Origin: Perca fluviatilis
Taxonomy: Eukaryota; Chordata; Actinopteri; Perciformes; Percidae
NCBI RefSeq assembly: GCF_010015445.1
Contig: NC_053127.1
Coordinates: 23,786,745-23,850,744 of the forward strand
Direction of reading: 5' to 3'
DNA length: 64,000 nucleotides
This document shows positions 21,488 to 36,000 of this stretch, piece by piece. A program made the position numbers and the translations under genes. Under the pieces are notes generated by a model. It was not told the origin of the DNA, ran no database searches, and was given only the letters and a program-made list of their open reading frames with translations. The stretch's first letter is position 1. Each line of letters starts with the position of its first letter.

Positions 21488-24400
21488 CTGAAAACAAGAT
21501 GAGGCAAGAAAACATCAAAACTATGTGAAAATACTCCTAAACATCCGTATAATTGACTACGTTTGATAAAGTATGATCCTCTTCCTTTATCTTGGGATGC
21601 TAAATACATACTTTTATATACGCTTAATATCAGTATGCCAAATCCGCTGTAACCCTTTGAGGCTAATAACCTTTTGGGACAAATTGCTGTCTTAAAAGAG
21701 CAAATTTATGCTTTGACATATACAAATCACTGAATACTGATTTCTGTGTATCACTGGGGGAGGAGATGTGAGGAATGTTAAAAAAAAATGTTGGAGTGAT
21801 GCTGCGAAACCATCTCAAGATAAAAGGTGTTAAACACCCCTTTTCTTATGTAAAAGAAACAGTGAACAGCAAAGAAAGACAAACCTTTAATATGAATTGA
21901 AGAGAGATACACTGGGAAAGAAATATCTGACTTGAGGGTGATGTTTCAGTGTTCAAAAACACCAAATGTCTCACATCATGAATAGGAAATGTTTGCATTT
22001 TTGTGTGTTTTACATCTAAGCAACACTGTCAGCAACTGACTTAAAGATGCATAATGGAAGTATCACAGAACAAACATGTCTGATGGGACCGCAGTAGCAC
22101 CATCCCTCCTTATAAAGCAGAGTAATTGCAGGTTTATTGAAAGACTCGAGGAAGGTTTATAAGCAGTGAAAGACCGTTTGTGTTCAATATCAGAGGAAAA
22201 GGATCCTTTGACTTTTTCTTGAGAATTTGATTTGTGATAGTGTTCGTCTGCTGCATACACCCCCCCACCCCCCACAACACTCCTTTCAACAAACACTAAT
22301 AGTAAGTTGTTAAGCTTGAATCCATGAATGAGTTCCTGCTGATTCCACATTTTTGTGAAAAAAAAAATTTGATCTTGGATCTTATTCCAGGGTGGATGCA
22401 AAGATGCAAACATTTACATTTAACCTGTTTTCTGACCCAACTGCAGTCACTAGAGCTTCTGTGTGATGCTAGTTTGTCTAGTTAGTGGTTCACCAGCGTG
22501 CATGCTTCAGTGAACAGGGGAATACACATTCACCCCTAATCCCACACTGTATTCAAATTACGTATCAAATGTAAGATCACCCATGGAGAACTACAGAGAG
22601 CGAATTGTGTTGTGCATCTCCCAATTAACTACTTTGTTATCCAAAATGCATCCGGTCTTAGTCCTTATAATGGTCTAGGATAGCATTAAGCATAATATGT
22701 TCGACATCAGTTTCTCACTGGCTCGTCAATGAGCAAAGCAAGAACAAGCTTGTTAACCTAATCACATCTATTGACGAGTACTGCCTTGAGCATTGTGAAA
22801 GACTGCATCTAAACAGCTCACTGTCAGCCTGATGAACCTACCTATTAAAACAGGGGACAATATCTCCCTCCTAATATGAGAAACTAATTAAGCATGTGGT
22901 GCATTGGCTTTTCTCTTTCCCTGCAACATTTTTTTTTACACCATAGCAGGAACATGCACACAAACAAAAGCTGCTCATTCTCTCTTTCACAGGTGTAGCA
23001 CATAACCTGATATGGATACCATCATAGTTTGCCAATGTTTAAAGAATGAGACAAGTCAGAGTAATATGAGAAATATTGTACATCTCTGCCCTAATAGGCC
23101 AGCTTTGGCTGTATTAATTAACACTTGTGAATGTGCCCCATAGCCAGAAAAAGACAAACCTTGTTCAATCCCCTATCTGTTATGTGACAATGATGTATGG
23201 CTCTCAAGACATTAAAATGGAAAATATATGGGACCTGATTCTTTTTTTTGTACATCGGGGCACATCTCCTGGTTTGGAACTGACACTGATAATAAATCAT
23301 TTGGGGGTAAAAATCCTCTTTGTTCACAAAACCTGCTGTGAAAGTGTTGTCAATTATCAAATTACAGTTATGGGCTGTACAGTGGACGTTACCCATCAGA
23401 CTTGATTAGCTGTCTGTAGCTTACATAGCAGCAGTCCTGTCGCTGCTGGGGCTGCTGTAGATCAAAGGGTTACTATGAATTCTTAAAATGAGCGGCATTT
23501 CCTTTTAAATTACACATGCATTCATGATATTAGTATCAATAGATGTGCTTTTTTTTGCTATTTGACATCAAATCAGAGTTTTAATTTAAATCATTGGAAC
23601 AAAGCTAAGGTATATACAGTACTTTCATTTTGTTTTACTAATTGTACTGCAGACTGCCAAAGCAGCTGAATACTTCCTACAAAAGGGCTGCAGAGTATTC
23701 TTTTTCCAACTTGTAGTCTGCATAGAACAGATGTGGATAAAAGCTTTATAGCTAACACCAAATGGGCCATGTAATAAAAATGAGCCATCACCCAGTCAAG
23801 TTTGATACACTGCAAGTTTTTGTGCAATTTAGACTGGCAACATGCCCAGCAACAGGGAAGTTTAAATTAAATGCTTGCAATAACTCAGCAACTGATTGAA
23901 AAATCAAAAATCAAGATGTTTTACAACCATAACATACAGTATTATTCTAATAGACTATTTGTGCACCAGCAGATGTTTATGCACCACAGAGGTGGTTTGG
24001 GTCAAAGACAGGTTTTTTTTTTCTGGAACCCAAATCCTTTCATTTGACTGACTTGATCCCAGATACTGACCTATTAGAATGATAGCTATAATCCTGCTTC
24101 GCTCTCACCACCACTATCTCTACACCTACATAATCGACAGGCACATAATTCAACACCAATTCACCACTAATAAAAATCTCTGGGACAACATCTTATCGAC
24201 CAGGTTCTGGTAGCCAGGGGGCCCTTGACATGAAAGCATTTGAGAAGGAGCCCAGTATGCTATGTCAGACAACAGTAGGCTACTGGGGGTCCCAATGCCC
24301 TTGTAATTCGACTGGTGTGGATCAAAACCGTTTTAGTGGATTCCCCAAATCCTCCTAATTTAGCAGTGCAATAAAAAGGAGCAGGAATTGACGCAGAGGA

Positions 24401-24525
24401 TACTACCTTATAGAGAACATGCAGGTAGCACTCAACATAATGATCAGTGCTTTATAAATGAATGCAAGGATCCAGACCCACAGAGAAAACCAAGCCACAG
24501 CCCAGATAGCATCGACAAACTGCTG

Positions 24526-24578
<53 letters not shown>

Positions 24579-24797
24579 GCCTCACGTTGTTACTGGGAAT
24601 CTTATTTAATCTAGGTCTAGGACGGTGTAAAATTGGACAAAATGGGGAGAAAAAAGCGAGCCAACAAATGTTCCACCACAGCCTATTGCTAAAGCAAGAG
24701 CTTTAATTGAAACAATTTGCTTAGAAATGTCAGTGATCAATCAGAACAAAGATTCGTCTCCCGAAAAAAAAAAAACAGAATCATTAGGTTAACTCAC
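21488..24797. other. nlgn3 intron in the 5' UTR
   Basis: AT-rich DNA with no recognisable exon. It contains short homopolymers and the (TG)n repeat listed separately. Open frames here are short and I could match none to a protein family. Confidence 0.45.
24528..24575. repeat. (TG)n microsatellite
   Basis: About 24 units in the 5' intron of nlgn3. Confidence 0.95.
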
Positions 24798-25060
24798 CTG
24801 CTTTTACAGAAGCTGATACGCGCTCCATCTCTCCATACCATGCCCGTCCGTTTCGCTTATAAGACAACGGGGCTGCGTGAAATATTCCCCGGGTTTCAGT
24901 ATCAAACACGCGGATCTTTACTCTTATCTCCTGCTTTGCACAGTCTGTGTGCTTTGCGCATATACGACGCCAAGGTCAGGAGCGCCAACGGTTTTAATGG
25001 AGCGCCCACCATAGAGATCTCTCTACGGCGCCCACTGCCAGCGCGTTACTAGGCAACCAC
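24798..25060 (-). other. nlgn3: Probable non-coding first exon and promoter-proximal region of nlgn3
   Basis: On the minus strand a good donor, AAAAGCAG then GTGAGTTAAC, sits at 24797/24798. The 250 bases upstream are clearly more GC- and CpG-rich than their surroundings (GGCGCTCC, CGTGTTTGATACTG, GCGTATCAGC). Together with the acceptor at 21487 this fits a 5' UTR exon next to a CpG-rich promoter. The 5' edge is a guess. Confidence 0.45.
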
Positions 25061-25099
25061 CGGGATACGCCAGTGCATTAAATTCACCCTCCAACAACC

Positions 25100-27189
25100 G
25101 ACAAAATCCCAATTTAGAAACCATTAAGTAACCACCGTAACCTCGGACAGCACTCACGTACTCACACGCTTTGTTCTCGGGCGAAACCCATCTAGCCTAC
25201 CTTAGAACAAGTGAGGCTATTCAAGGAGTGTGCAGACCTGCATGGAGAGAAGACGTGCATTTGGAATACATTAGATTTCATTGCCATACGCCTTTTAGCA
25301 AATCTTGCCAACCATGAAAATGGGGTAGGATAAGAAAAAATGCAAACCATCCTCCAATATGTTTTCCCACTGGCTTTGTAATACATTTTAAATTACGGTA
25401 GATTCCTATACCTCCTGAGCAAAGTCTAAACAAAATGAGTTCACTAATGAAAGCCTGTTCTCTCATCATTATAGGCATTAGGCTAAAAGGAAAGATAGAA
25501 AAAGCAGTGCTGAAGAGCCTGGTATCTCTGAAACAGCAGGCCAACACTGGTTTAACAAGCAGATTGAATGGGCAAAGCATGGAGGGAAAGACCTCCTTAA
25601 GCCACAATTGCCAACTACTTTGAGGCAAAAAAAAGACCCTGAATGGCAGGAAATTAGTCCAGTGCAGGAAAGTTGCTTCTCTCTTTATAGAACACTTAGA
25701 AAAATCATTGTTATGTTTTGCTTCGTACACTCCTTCCTAGCTTTCTGGCTGCTTAGCGTCTTTATTTATTTAGAGATTTGAGTTTATTCTTCTGTTGCAT
25801 TCGTAGGTTGAACTTGAAATCAACATATGAATATGAGTCTGAAATCTCCCCAACCATACACAAAAAAATCTACTAACATACACATGAGGCAAAGTCCAGG
25901 CAGTTGCTGACTGAGCAAAATTTTTTCTCACATATGTTTTTTGTAGGCTATATAATGCCCAGTGGCAATGATTAGTGCATGAGCTGAGGGATCGTCTTCA
26001 TAGTTCTTGGGAGTGATGCTGCCTAGTGAGGTCTGTTTCATGCTGGGTTACCAAAGCAAGAGAGAAAAAGGGCCCACATTTATTGTCTGTTGGTGCTCAT
26101 GCAGGTAAGAATATCGGTTTGATAGACATTCTAAAACACATATATAATAGATCATATGTAAATGCATGTAGAATATCATCTTCTTTTGAGCAAGTTAGTC
26201 TAATGCATTCCAGCTCACCTGTGGTTTTAGCAGGGCTTTATGGATCCACTACCAGTACTACGTTTTTAATGAGGGCATTTTTCTGTGTGTACTGGACTTA
26301 GCAGTTCTATCCCTGTGGTATATGAAGAGTTCAACAAGCACATTTTGAAAGGAAGACATTTTAATTAAAGACACAATTTCCTGTCCATATATTTGCAGTC
26401 ATGGACGGTTTCTCCACATGAACCCTACAGTAAGTGTGGGCTGAGTCAGCTTGATTAGGGACAAAGAAAAAAGCAGTTTCCGTGGCCATGGGTGTTCCAG
26501 GATATCCATTGTCGTTATATGAGAATAAGAGCAATATTTACATTGTCGGTCATAATGAAAATATTCACACCTTGGGTTGAACTGACAGGGGTTAAGTCTG
26601 TCAAGAGGACTGCTGCCATGTGTATGGCAAAGTCATGTCAATCTGTCAGTCACCAAATATTTAATTTCTGCCCTGGTTCATGTATCAAAAGTGTGTGTCT
26701 TCAGGGATCAGTTTGCCATGCAGGGCTCACCTTTGTCTATCAGCTTGACTATTGCACTGAACCTTTACCTGTAGGCCAGGCACACAAACCAGTGCTGAGC
26801 CTGAGTGGGCCCCATGGTTGCAGGCCACCAGACACTATGAGCTCCTCTGCAGGTCATGCTCAAGGAGGGGATTTTTGGGGTGGGCAAACTCAGGTGTGGG
26901 AGGAATTTGGTGAGGCAATGGAACAGGACTTTCAGTTGTCCTCAAGGAGGTTTTAGAAAACTGCCAGGTGGGTCAGGAAGCAGGAAACCTGACAATGTAG
27001 TGTAGTGTTGGAAGGAGAACTTTCAGGAAATCATGAAGCCAACTGATACTGCCTATGTGGTCACATATACATTTAATGGTCACAAGCAATGGGTAGTGGC
27101 AGAAAACAATGTGATTGCTGTTACAAATGACCAAAATGAGCTTATGTTACACGTGTCCGGCCTCATCCTTAGGATCTGGGTGTGGAGAC
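25100..27189. other. Intergenic DNA upstream of nlgn3
   Basis: No recognisable gene. A 150-codon minus-strand frame (25278-25730) and a 154-codon plus-strand frame (26492-26956) are open, but show neither splice context nor family motifs. The latter leads into LINE-like sequence and may be part of an old retroelement. Confidence 0.4.
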
Positions 27190-27400
27190 ATTCAAAAGGA
27201 ACTTGTTCTCCCTGAAATTAAAAGGAACCAGTTGAGGCAGTTTGGGCATCCGATAAGGATGCCTCCCAGGCACATCCAACTGGGAGCAGTCCCTGGGGCA
27301 GACCTCAATGAAGGGATTACATATCCCATGTGACCTGGGAACTTCTCGGGATTCTCCAGGAGGAGCTGGAGGACGTGGCTAAGAAAGGATGTCTGTGCTA
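27190..27400 (+). mobile_element. Decayed non-LTR retrotransposon, 3' end of the RT ORF
   Basis: One frame reads KRNQLRQFGHPIRMPPRH. After a shift, the next reads RDYISHVTWELLGILQEELE. These are the closing segments of fish CR1/Rex1-type LINE proteins (usual pattern RWFGHLVRMPPGR ... RWRDYISxLAWERLGIPxEELE). A deletion between the segments, frameshifts and stops show it is dead. Sequence from about 26800 may belong to the same copy. Confidence 0.65.
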
Positions 27401-27658
27401 CACATATCTGGTGACAATTCACAAAAATGTCTCAATCAGCTGTCTGCCTTTTTCAGTATGCTCGTTTTAGCTGTATTTCAAGTGTGATAGTCAGGGAAGG
27501 TCCACCTTGATTAGCTCTTAAGTATCCTTCAAAGAAACAGAGCTGCATCTTAATTCTGCCCTCTTTCTGAAAAGGATCAGTATTGTCTTTGTTTTCTAGA
27601 TTCCCATATAGCCTCCCATCCCTCTTTTCTTCTGCTTTGTTCTTCAGGAACTGCTGCA

Positions 27659-27683
27659 GTGTGTGTGTGTGTGTGTGTGTGTC
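27659..27683. repeat. (GT)n microsatellite
   Basis: About 12 GT units immediately before the foldback element at 27696. Confidence 0.9.
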
Positions 27684-27695
27684 GAGTACTACCCT

Positions 27696-28175
27696 GTTTG
27701 TACGTATATGGTTATTTTGAAAAACAAGACATTTCCCTTCGTTTGTGCCCTTCTTTTACACACAAACGGAGAATTCGCCTCTGAAAACGATTCTTTCTAA
27801 AAACTCCGGCCAGAGTGGAGATTTTGGAAAACTTTGTTTGCACGTTTGCATGTAAACTGAGACAAGTGGAGGTTTAGGCAGTCGAGGAGGTGAGGAAGCG
27901 AAGAGAGAGGAAGTGATTTGTTGCTGTTGTTGCTATTTTCTGGATTCTGATTGGCTAACGTGGGCTTGAGCTTCTTGTTACACTGCCACACTTATAATAA
28001 ATACAAAATACAAATACCTACAGGTTTGGCATGCTCTTGACGGCATTTACGGCATATATACACGTGTACGTGTAAACGAACACTTTTCTGAAAACTCACA
28101 GCTGTGCACGATGTTATTTTTGAAAACGGAGAGGTTGAAATGTCCGTTTAGGAAAATAGCCGGCCACGTGTAAAC
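27696..28175. mobile_element. Foldback MITE upstream of cchcr1
   Basis: The left end (GTTTGTACGTATATGG then TTATTTTGAAAAACAAGACATT) pairs with the complement of the right end (GTTTACACGTGGCCGG then CTATTTTCCTAAACGGACATT). Further imperfect arms with CTGAAAACG blocks follow inward. About 480 bp, non-coding, of the kind often classed as hAT-like MITEs in fish. Confidence 0.6.
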
Positions 28176-28489
28176 ATAAGAGAGGATACAATACCAGCAT
28201 GCCCAAATAATGCACAGCACTCACTGTTCTCCTCCAACAACCACTTCACTACATTATGGATATTTTACGAGGTCCACAGTCTTTGCTGCACTGGCATCAG
28301 TTGTCTGTCTTGGCAATGTACCTATGCATCTTTTGTCATTTGTTAAGGTATTTATGGTTTGAAGCCATCCTCTCTATCCTTTATTTTTTAAATGTTATTG
28401 TATTGTCATGGTTGTATCGATATATGTGATCATTTACGTAAACAAATCAAACTAAAATGCCTCTTTGTTCATTGAATACACCATGAATA

Positions 28490-28560
28490 GATTAGATTAG
28501 ATTATATGAAACTTTAATGAACCCCAGGGGGAAAGTGGGTCATGGCAGCTGTAGAAAAGA
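28490..28560 (-). mobile_element. LINE-type 3' tail fragment
   Basis: AGATTAGATTAGATTATATG followed by AAACTTTAATGAACCCCAGG resembles, on the minus strand, the 3' end of a fish LINE or LINE-mobilised SINE with a (TCTAA)n tail. Assignment is by memory of a common teleost pattern and is tentative. Confidence 0.4.
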
Positions 28561-29507
28561 GGATACACTTTAGGTAAGAGCAAAAAACATGAGAGGATAT
28601 ATGAAAATAGTGATTATAGCCTTCTGAATAGCGAATATTCTGCCAATCATACAAGCAATAGATGCAGTCCTTCATTTGAAGGTAAGCTCATGTTTGCAGT
28701 TTGTATTTACAGCATGAATGCAGTGTGTGCATCACCAAAGATGGAGGAAAGTAGTGAGCACACAGAAATCTGTCGAAATATGCAAATGTATAATGTAAAT
28801 TATTCATATAATTGATAATTTCACAGTTTGAGGTAACCTATTTACAGATGCACCTCAAACCACAAATTCAGTCACATAATCAAATTGTCACCAATTACCA
28901 TTCACAGCTTCAATTATTTGCTGCCCTGAAAGCATGCTCCATGCTTCCTTTTCTGCGGGACTGGAAATAATATGCAGAAATGGTCTGGTTGTCAGGTGTT
29001 CTTGAAGTGAGGGAGTCCAGAGCAAAGAAGGAATGGCTTAGTTTTAAGTTACAACTTAATGTGAATTTACACTGAGTCCCTTTCCACTAATCATCACAAT
29101 AATATATTTCAATATCTCAATGATATCTGAATAAAAATGCCTTAAAAAAAACACCTTAACCCTTGAATTGTCCTTCGTGTCACGGGGACTAGTTTATTTA
29201 CATTTTGTATTAGCCTGTCCAAACCATAGACAGTATATAAGGTCCAAACCATAGGCAGTATAAAGTCCAAATGCATTCGATCGCACACGTGAAATGACAT
29301 CACATAGTACGTGAGGGTCACCGAAGGACAACACAAGAGTTAAGAATAAAGTGGAAAATTCCCCATCATTATTTTGACATATAAACATATGTGAAATTGT
29401 CCCCCTCACATGCAAGTGCAACAAAACTGTGGAAATGGACTTTCATTGTCTTGACTTTAGTCTATCAGGTAAGCTGATTCCCAGGTTGTGGACTTGACCA
29501 TGATATA

Positions 29508-29564
29508 CATGGATGTATATTAACAATATGCATAACACATGTATATTAACAATATACATCCATG
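29508..29564. repeat. Short inverted repeat
   Basis: CATGGATGTATATT (29508-29521) and its exact complement AATATACATCCATG (29551-29564). The interval also holds a direct repeat of GTATATTAACAATAT. Confidence 0.8.
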
Positions 29565-30081
29565 GATGTGACCCGCCCCTGCCAAACTCTGCACCAGCCA
29601 ATATATACTGTATGATAAGCGCCAATGTAGGGTTCTTGTGATAGAGGCGAGATTTGAGGGCAGCCTGAGATGAAAAACATCCTGCAAGAAACAACTCAGG
29701 GAAAAGTACTATAGATTTACCAGGTTCCTTCCACTTTCCCGTGATGCACTGCGCGATTATAATGTGTGGCAGTTATGTTCGATAACGTACATTATCATTT
29801 ATATTAGCTTCCTAAACATACGTGTTTTCCGGGATGCTTCGGGTATTGTAAATAAATTAAGCATCAAAAATTGGCTAGCTGAAAAAGCCCGGAGTTTAAC
29901 GTTGTAACGTTAACCCGTAACTAAGGCAACCACGAATAACATGACTCGCTTGTGGGAGAATAACTCAAAAACAGCACCCATATAGCTGTTTAGCTAGCTA
30001 GCTATATACAAGCTGTTTAGTTTATGACTTACATTCACTGCTTGCAGTAATAGTTTAACGCTAACGCTACGTGTGTTGATC

Positions 30082-33000
30082 ATGGAGAGACATAATGTGG
30101 GAAAAGAAAGGCTCGTAGTACCCACTGATTTTACCTCACCAGCGGTTTCAAGTAAGTAAGTTTCTTACTCATAACTTCAAGCAAATGTTGAGTTCAAGAC
30201 AATGCTAGCTAGCTAACATTAGCCTTTAATGTAACGTAGTAATGGTGATTAAATAAATACTTCCAGGTCATGATTTATATATATATACCGTTAACCTAAC
30301 TTAGCTAACTTAACACTCTATTAGCTAAGTTTACTTTGGTCTGCATTTGTCAGCTCTAGCGTTGACTAATTAGCTATTTACAAGAATATGCTGTATTTCG
30401 GGGAGGGAAGTTGTCATGTTTATTTTGCTAACTTTTTTGAAAGCCCAGTCTGGAAACATTATAAATATTAACGTTACATTGACATAGTTCTAAACATAAC
30501 GTAGCTAGCCTAGGTAAGTCAAGGCATGCACACACATAAACATTATTTTATGTTATGTAGGTAATATCCAGGAAGATCTGGTACCTCCATCGCATTTCGC
30601 GTCAAGTGTCCAGTCTGCTGGAGCACACAGAGGCGTTCAAATCACAGGGACACTGCCACCCATCTCCTGGATAAACCCAGGTGTAACATCAGTTCCATCA
30701 GGGGATCCCAGTCCTGCCAATCCATGGCTTGCCATCACTCAGGCCCAACAGGAAATATTGGAACTGAGGAAGGAAAATCAGAGAATCATGATGATACAAG
30801 GAGACAGCATAAGAGGAAGGATTCCAATGGATCACCCATCAGACCATAGGGCAAGGTATCCCACAATATGTTTTACCATTATAGAAATACCTTTATTCTT
30901 TGTCAGTAAGATGGCATATTAGGTACATGAATAGCTCCTCTTCCTCAAACACAGATGTGCAGAGAGACATGAGCAGTGGTCCAGATGGGAGTCAGAGTGG
31001 CGTCTGGAGGCAGAGAAGCACAAGGCTGAAGCTGAGAGGTTGAAGGAGCAGGTGGAGTCCCTGAAGGAGACTGCAGGGAGACACAGGGAAGAGATGAGAG
31101 ACAGAGGCAGCACTCAGAACAGGTAGAAGATATGCTTATCTTATGCAATCGAGTAATTTTACAGTTTGTAACTAAACATTTCAGAGATTACAGATGAGTC
31201 ATTTGAACAATCTTAATATGGCATAACCTTTGTACGACAGACAGAGCCATGAGTTGGAAGCAATGCGTGAAGAGCTATGTAAGGCTAAGACTGAACTCAG
31301 CCAAATCAGAACGGAGCTCACTCACAGCAGTGCGGAAAAGGAGAAAATAAGCTCACAGGTAAGGCTATTTACTAACAAAACATTTCATTTGACGAAGATC
31401 ACCTGAGAATTGCTGACATCTTTCAGCTTTTTTTAGTACAGTCTTGTAGTCTTAATAATAGCTTACAGTCACCTGGCAGTTTTAATTTAGCAAGTTTCAC
31501 TATGGTTAGTTTAATATATTCTCAAAATTTTTGTTTCTTGCAGCTTGATAGACTAAAGAGAGAGTCGGATGAGGAAATTACAAAGCTGAGGAGGGATGTA
31601 GCGAGGAGCAAAGAGGAAGCCCAGGAGCTCGCTCTGAAGGCTGAAATGGGCAGGTTACAAGCTGCGGAGGAGGCCAAACAGCAGACTATAAGACTGTCAG
31701 AACAATTGGAGAAAATGCAGAAGAAGCAGGAGGTGGAGGTGTGTGGCAAATTACTGTAAGGACATTTAAACCATCATAAACTTTGTACATACTTATTTGA
31801 GTCATATCCACTCAAGGCCTTGTATCCAGGAACCCATGTAAATATAGTCTCGCTTTGCCAGACCTTCCTTCACAGTGCTGTGGAGGAGGGTCTGGCTAGT
31901 CCACACAGCATTCTGGGATGGGAGAAAAACGCGCTCTGGTTTATTGGTATTTCGTCATGGGCGGTGCTAAGCACCGGACAGAGCCACGGTGTCACTGCAA
32001 AATAGCCTCGGGAAGGAACTTGTTTTATTGGAACGTGTACGTTCAAAAGTTATTTTAGTCGTGCAACAGAAAAACTCATATTGGACAGATAGTCTAGCTA
32101 ACTGTCTGGATTTACCCTGCAGAGATCTGAGGAGCAGTTAACCATAGTCCTCATAAATCGACCAGGGTTTAAAATTGCAACGCAAACAAAACGAAAAGGT
32201 AGCGGACATCCGGCTGAAAAGAGTGAAATCCAGCAGAATTTTTTACGGCAACGCAGTGGGACGTCGTGGATATAGACTAATGTAAATAAGATAGTACATC
32301 ATTATATGTGTCTTAAAATTTTCATTGTTTGTCTCTTTAAACTTTCAGCTGCAACAGTTGAATGCTTCCCACTGTGCAGAGGTGGGTGCAGCAAGAAATA
32401 CAAACAGTGATCTACAGGACAGACTTCAGTCGATGACTTCAGAAGTGCTGCAGCTAAAAAGCGCTCTGCTGGAGGTATCTACTGAGAGAGACAGGCTAAA
32501 AGAACATTTAAGGTGCCACATTCAATCTAAACTGAATAGAGCTAAACATTTATAGCCCTTTGTAGTCAGATTCACATATTCTTTTTTTGGGGGTGGGGGA
32601 TGTTTATTTTTCAGCCAAATGGGACAAGCTTTTGAGACACAATCAACAACGCTGCACAGCCTCAGAAATTACATCGGCCAGCTTGCCCCAGAGAGAGAAG
32701 GAGAGAAGGAACAATTAAATAAAGCTGTTGAGGTGAAGACAATATAAACAGTATTGATTGCAATCAGCCTACTGTAAAGTAACTGCACGGTGAAAAAAAC
32801 ATATCTTGTTCTTTTCAGCAGGTTAAAGAACGAGTGTTAAATTATGAGTTAACATGCATAACAATTCATCCCATTCTTTACATATATTTTCTATTATTGA
32901 CCATTATGTAGAAGCTGAACACAGAGAAAGCAGCTCTTCAGATGACCACAGAGCTTTTGACAGTCAGGCTCAACTCTGTGAGTGAGATACTTGCCCTCCA

Positions 33001-36000
33001 AGAAGAGAAAATAGTGAAGAAGGTGAGTGTCGCATAACAATGCATGCTATGCTGATAACACATAGTGAGCAGTAGCACTGCTTCCTATGTAGACCAATCA
33101 GGTACCTACCATTCGGTGTTCGCAAAAGTATGAGAAAATGGTCTGAAGGATGGATGCTCTTCATGGATCTTAGAGACGCTCATGTCAACCATTTTCCAAA
33201 GGAGACCACAAGGTTTAAGAATGATGATAGAGCAGCTCCAGACAGGATGGCAAAGCCCTGCAGGAGTAATTCAGTTGGCTAAACACTGAGGTGCTCTATC
33301 CAAATGTTGTGTATATACAATATGACTCTGCATGTGACATAAAAAACATTTTTTTCTTTTTAAGTGCATTTTAATTAGTTTGGAATGAATGTCAACTTGC
33401 AGAAATTTGAAAGTTGCTTGAGATAGGTAATCATCGCAGTAAACAACTTAGTTTTTGGCCGATGTTAAACATCATGTTAGATTTGTTGTATGGTGATGCA
33501 TTTGAGAGTCGAGACTGTTTTGGAAACTCTTCTCTGATAGCTTGTTAATATAGTTTTGGGAAGAAAGGAAAAAGCACTCATCGTTCTAAAACACCTTCAT
33601 TATGCTTTGGAAAACATCAAGGCTAATTTGTATGCAATAATTACCACTGCTCATATTAAGGATTTGCTTAAATGGTGTGTGCGCTTACCATATGTGTGTG
33701 TTTTAATAGTCCTCGGCAGACCCACTTGTGAAGAATGGATGTGAAGGTCTTCAAGTGCTTCAGCTCTGGAGAGACAAAGTATTCAAGTTATGCGTCCAGC
33801 TCCGCTCAAAGGACATCGAACTAAGAGGAGAGAAGGATAAACTTCTTTCAACAGTATGAAAAGCGTCATCTGTTTATATACCACAGTACAAAGATGTCCG
33901 TTGTGTTTGAAACTGTAAAATTAACCTTTGAGTTGTTTTTGTACTGTATTTGGTACTGTATTGCTGTGTTTTAGGTCAGATTCATGGAGCAGCAGCTCCA
34001 GCAGGAGCAGCACCGGGCTAATGTGCTCCAACACAGTTTAGATGACAAGATAGCTCAGCTGGAGCTGGAGAGAGTGGAAAAGGAGGTTAGTACCAGAGCA
34101 AGTGATGTGATTTACGTGACTGTCTGGAATTTTGATGATACACAATAAATTTGAGGCTGCTTAGGAAAGTGATGAACACTCATGCATTTTTACCACAACA
34201 GAGGATGCTGACTATATGAAAACTTTGCTAGGTTCCTAGAGCAGGTTTTAAGAACAGCAGCTGGGCACAAAGACATTCTGAAAACTGAGCATCACATTTT
34301 TGTACAAAACTTTACAACATGGATGTGTTATTTTTCCCCCCGCAGACATTGATACAGGACATGGCCCAGGAGCAAAAGGAAAACTCACAGCTAAAGTCAC
34401 AGAGCCAGAAAGAAGAGGCTGAACTAAAAATCCTGACAGAGGCCGTCACTAGGTAAAACACATTTATCTGAATTAATAAATGAGAGGATTAGATGGTAAA
34501 GTAGAGGAATAAAAGGAAAAACAAAGCAATTGTTCTTGTCAATGTTTAAAGTTGTATTACAGTTAATGCTGTATTTTCCCACATTGTGGCTATGACTCAC
34601 AGGTTTGGTCTGGCATTTGAAAGCAAGGTGGCAGAAGTAGACGCAGCTCAAGCAAGGCTCAACACTTTCACCCAGAGGCTAACTTTTGCTAAGAGACGCA
34701 TAGAGACTATCCAAGGTGCATTCATACTGAAGGTTGATTGGGTTATCGCAGCCCTTCACTTTGAATTGCATATTTCTGGTAAAGAGAGTACCTCACAATG
34801 TTTTTGTTTTTCAGGTTTGATTATGAGGAAGGTTGCTCTGCAGAAAGTTCAGCAGGCCAGTAAACAGACAGAACAAGCTGCTGACAGGTTTGAGGTTTTT
34901 TTACCGGCCATTTTTATATGATAAATGCACCTAAACAATCTTTTCCCAATGCAAGAAAGCCTTCTTTTTCTGTCTAGTTTTACAAATAAGTTAGTGAACC
35001 ATTACATTAGAAATATAGCTTACTAATCTAAGTACTCATATAAGACTAAATGCAAAGAATTTATAAATGGCTGAAGTTGTGAATGCATGTTTGTGTGTAT
35101 GTATTTATTTTTATTTTCATAAATATTTGTGAATATGTGTGCTTTGGAAGAGGTTTTTGTAATAAGGTGTTTCAGTAGTCTGCAACTAACTGCCAATTCA
35201 GTTTTTTAATTAATTGATCACAATATTTTACTCCTGTGCATACACAAATGCAAATGTAGGCAAAGTCTGGCTTTTTTGGCTTCCTTTTGTTGTACACCAT
35301 GCAATTGCTTCTCCACCTCTGTGCTTGACTTTCTCCACCTTTATTTACTCTGCCATCTTGTCTGTGTTGCCCTGCAGCCTCACAAACATTCAGACAGAGC
35401 TTAGTTTGGTGTGCGAAGAGAGAGACAAGCTCACACAGGAGCTCAAAAGAACCCCGGAGCTCATCGGGAAAGCTTTGGCTGATCTGAAAGAACAATGTAA
35501 GCACCCTTACAACTCACAACATCTCAACACATTATCTGTTTATCTGTTGGGTATCCATGTTTTGGCAACATATGTATCTCAGTCATAGACTGTTAGGCGG
35601 GCTACACACTGGCTGCGCCGCGTGAGCGTGTCAGCTGCGTGGCGTGTCCGTTTATGTTTCGGCTCCCATGTTAACAGGTTAGAGCTTACACACTGCCTGC
35701 GTGACACGCACGAAAACGCGTGCATGCTAGAAACAGAACCGACGCCTATTTATATATTTATGTTTAACATGGTATTTTATCAATGGGAAACATACATGTG
35801 TACAGACAAGGCTAGTAGCAGCAGCGCCGCGTCAGACACGTTTCTGCAGCTGATACGCAACAGAAACGCCACGCTCACGCCACGCAGGCATTGTGTAACC
35901 GGCCTTAATATTAATGGACAACGCATCCGGTTCGGCGAAGTGCTGCAAATGCGGAAGTGCCTTAAACCTGCATTCTATCTGAATTCCAGCAGGGGGAGAC

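Noticed and set aside
25278..25730. 150-codon minus-strand ORF upstream of nlgn3
   Set aside because: No recognisable domain, codon use like intergenic DNA, no splice signals; probably chance or an old repeat.
26492..26956. 154-codon ORF as a real gene
   Set aside because: No family motif or splice context, and it leads directly into decayed LINE sequence; more likely retroelement debris.
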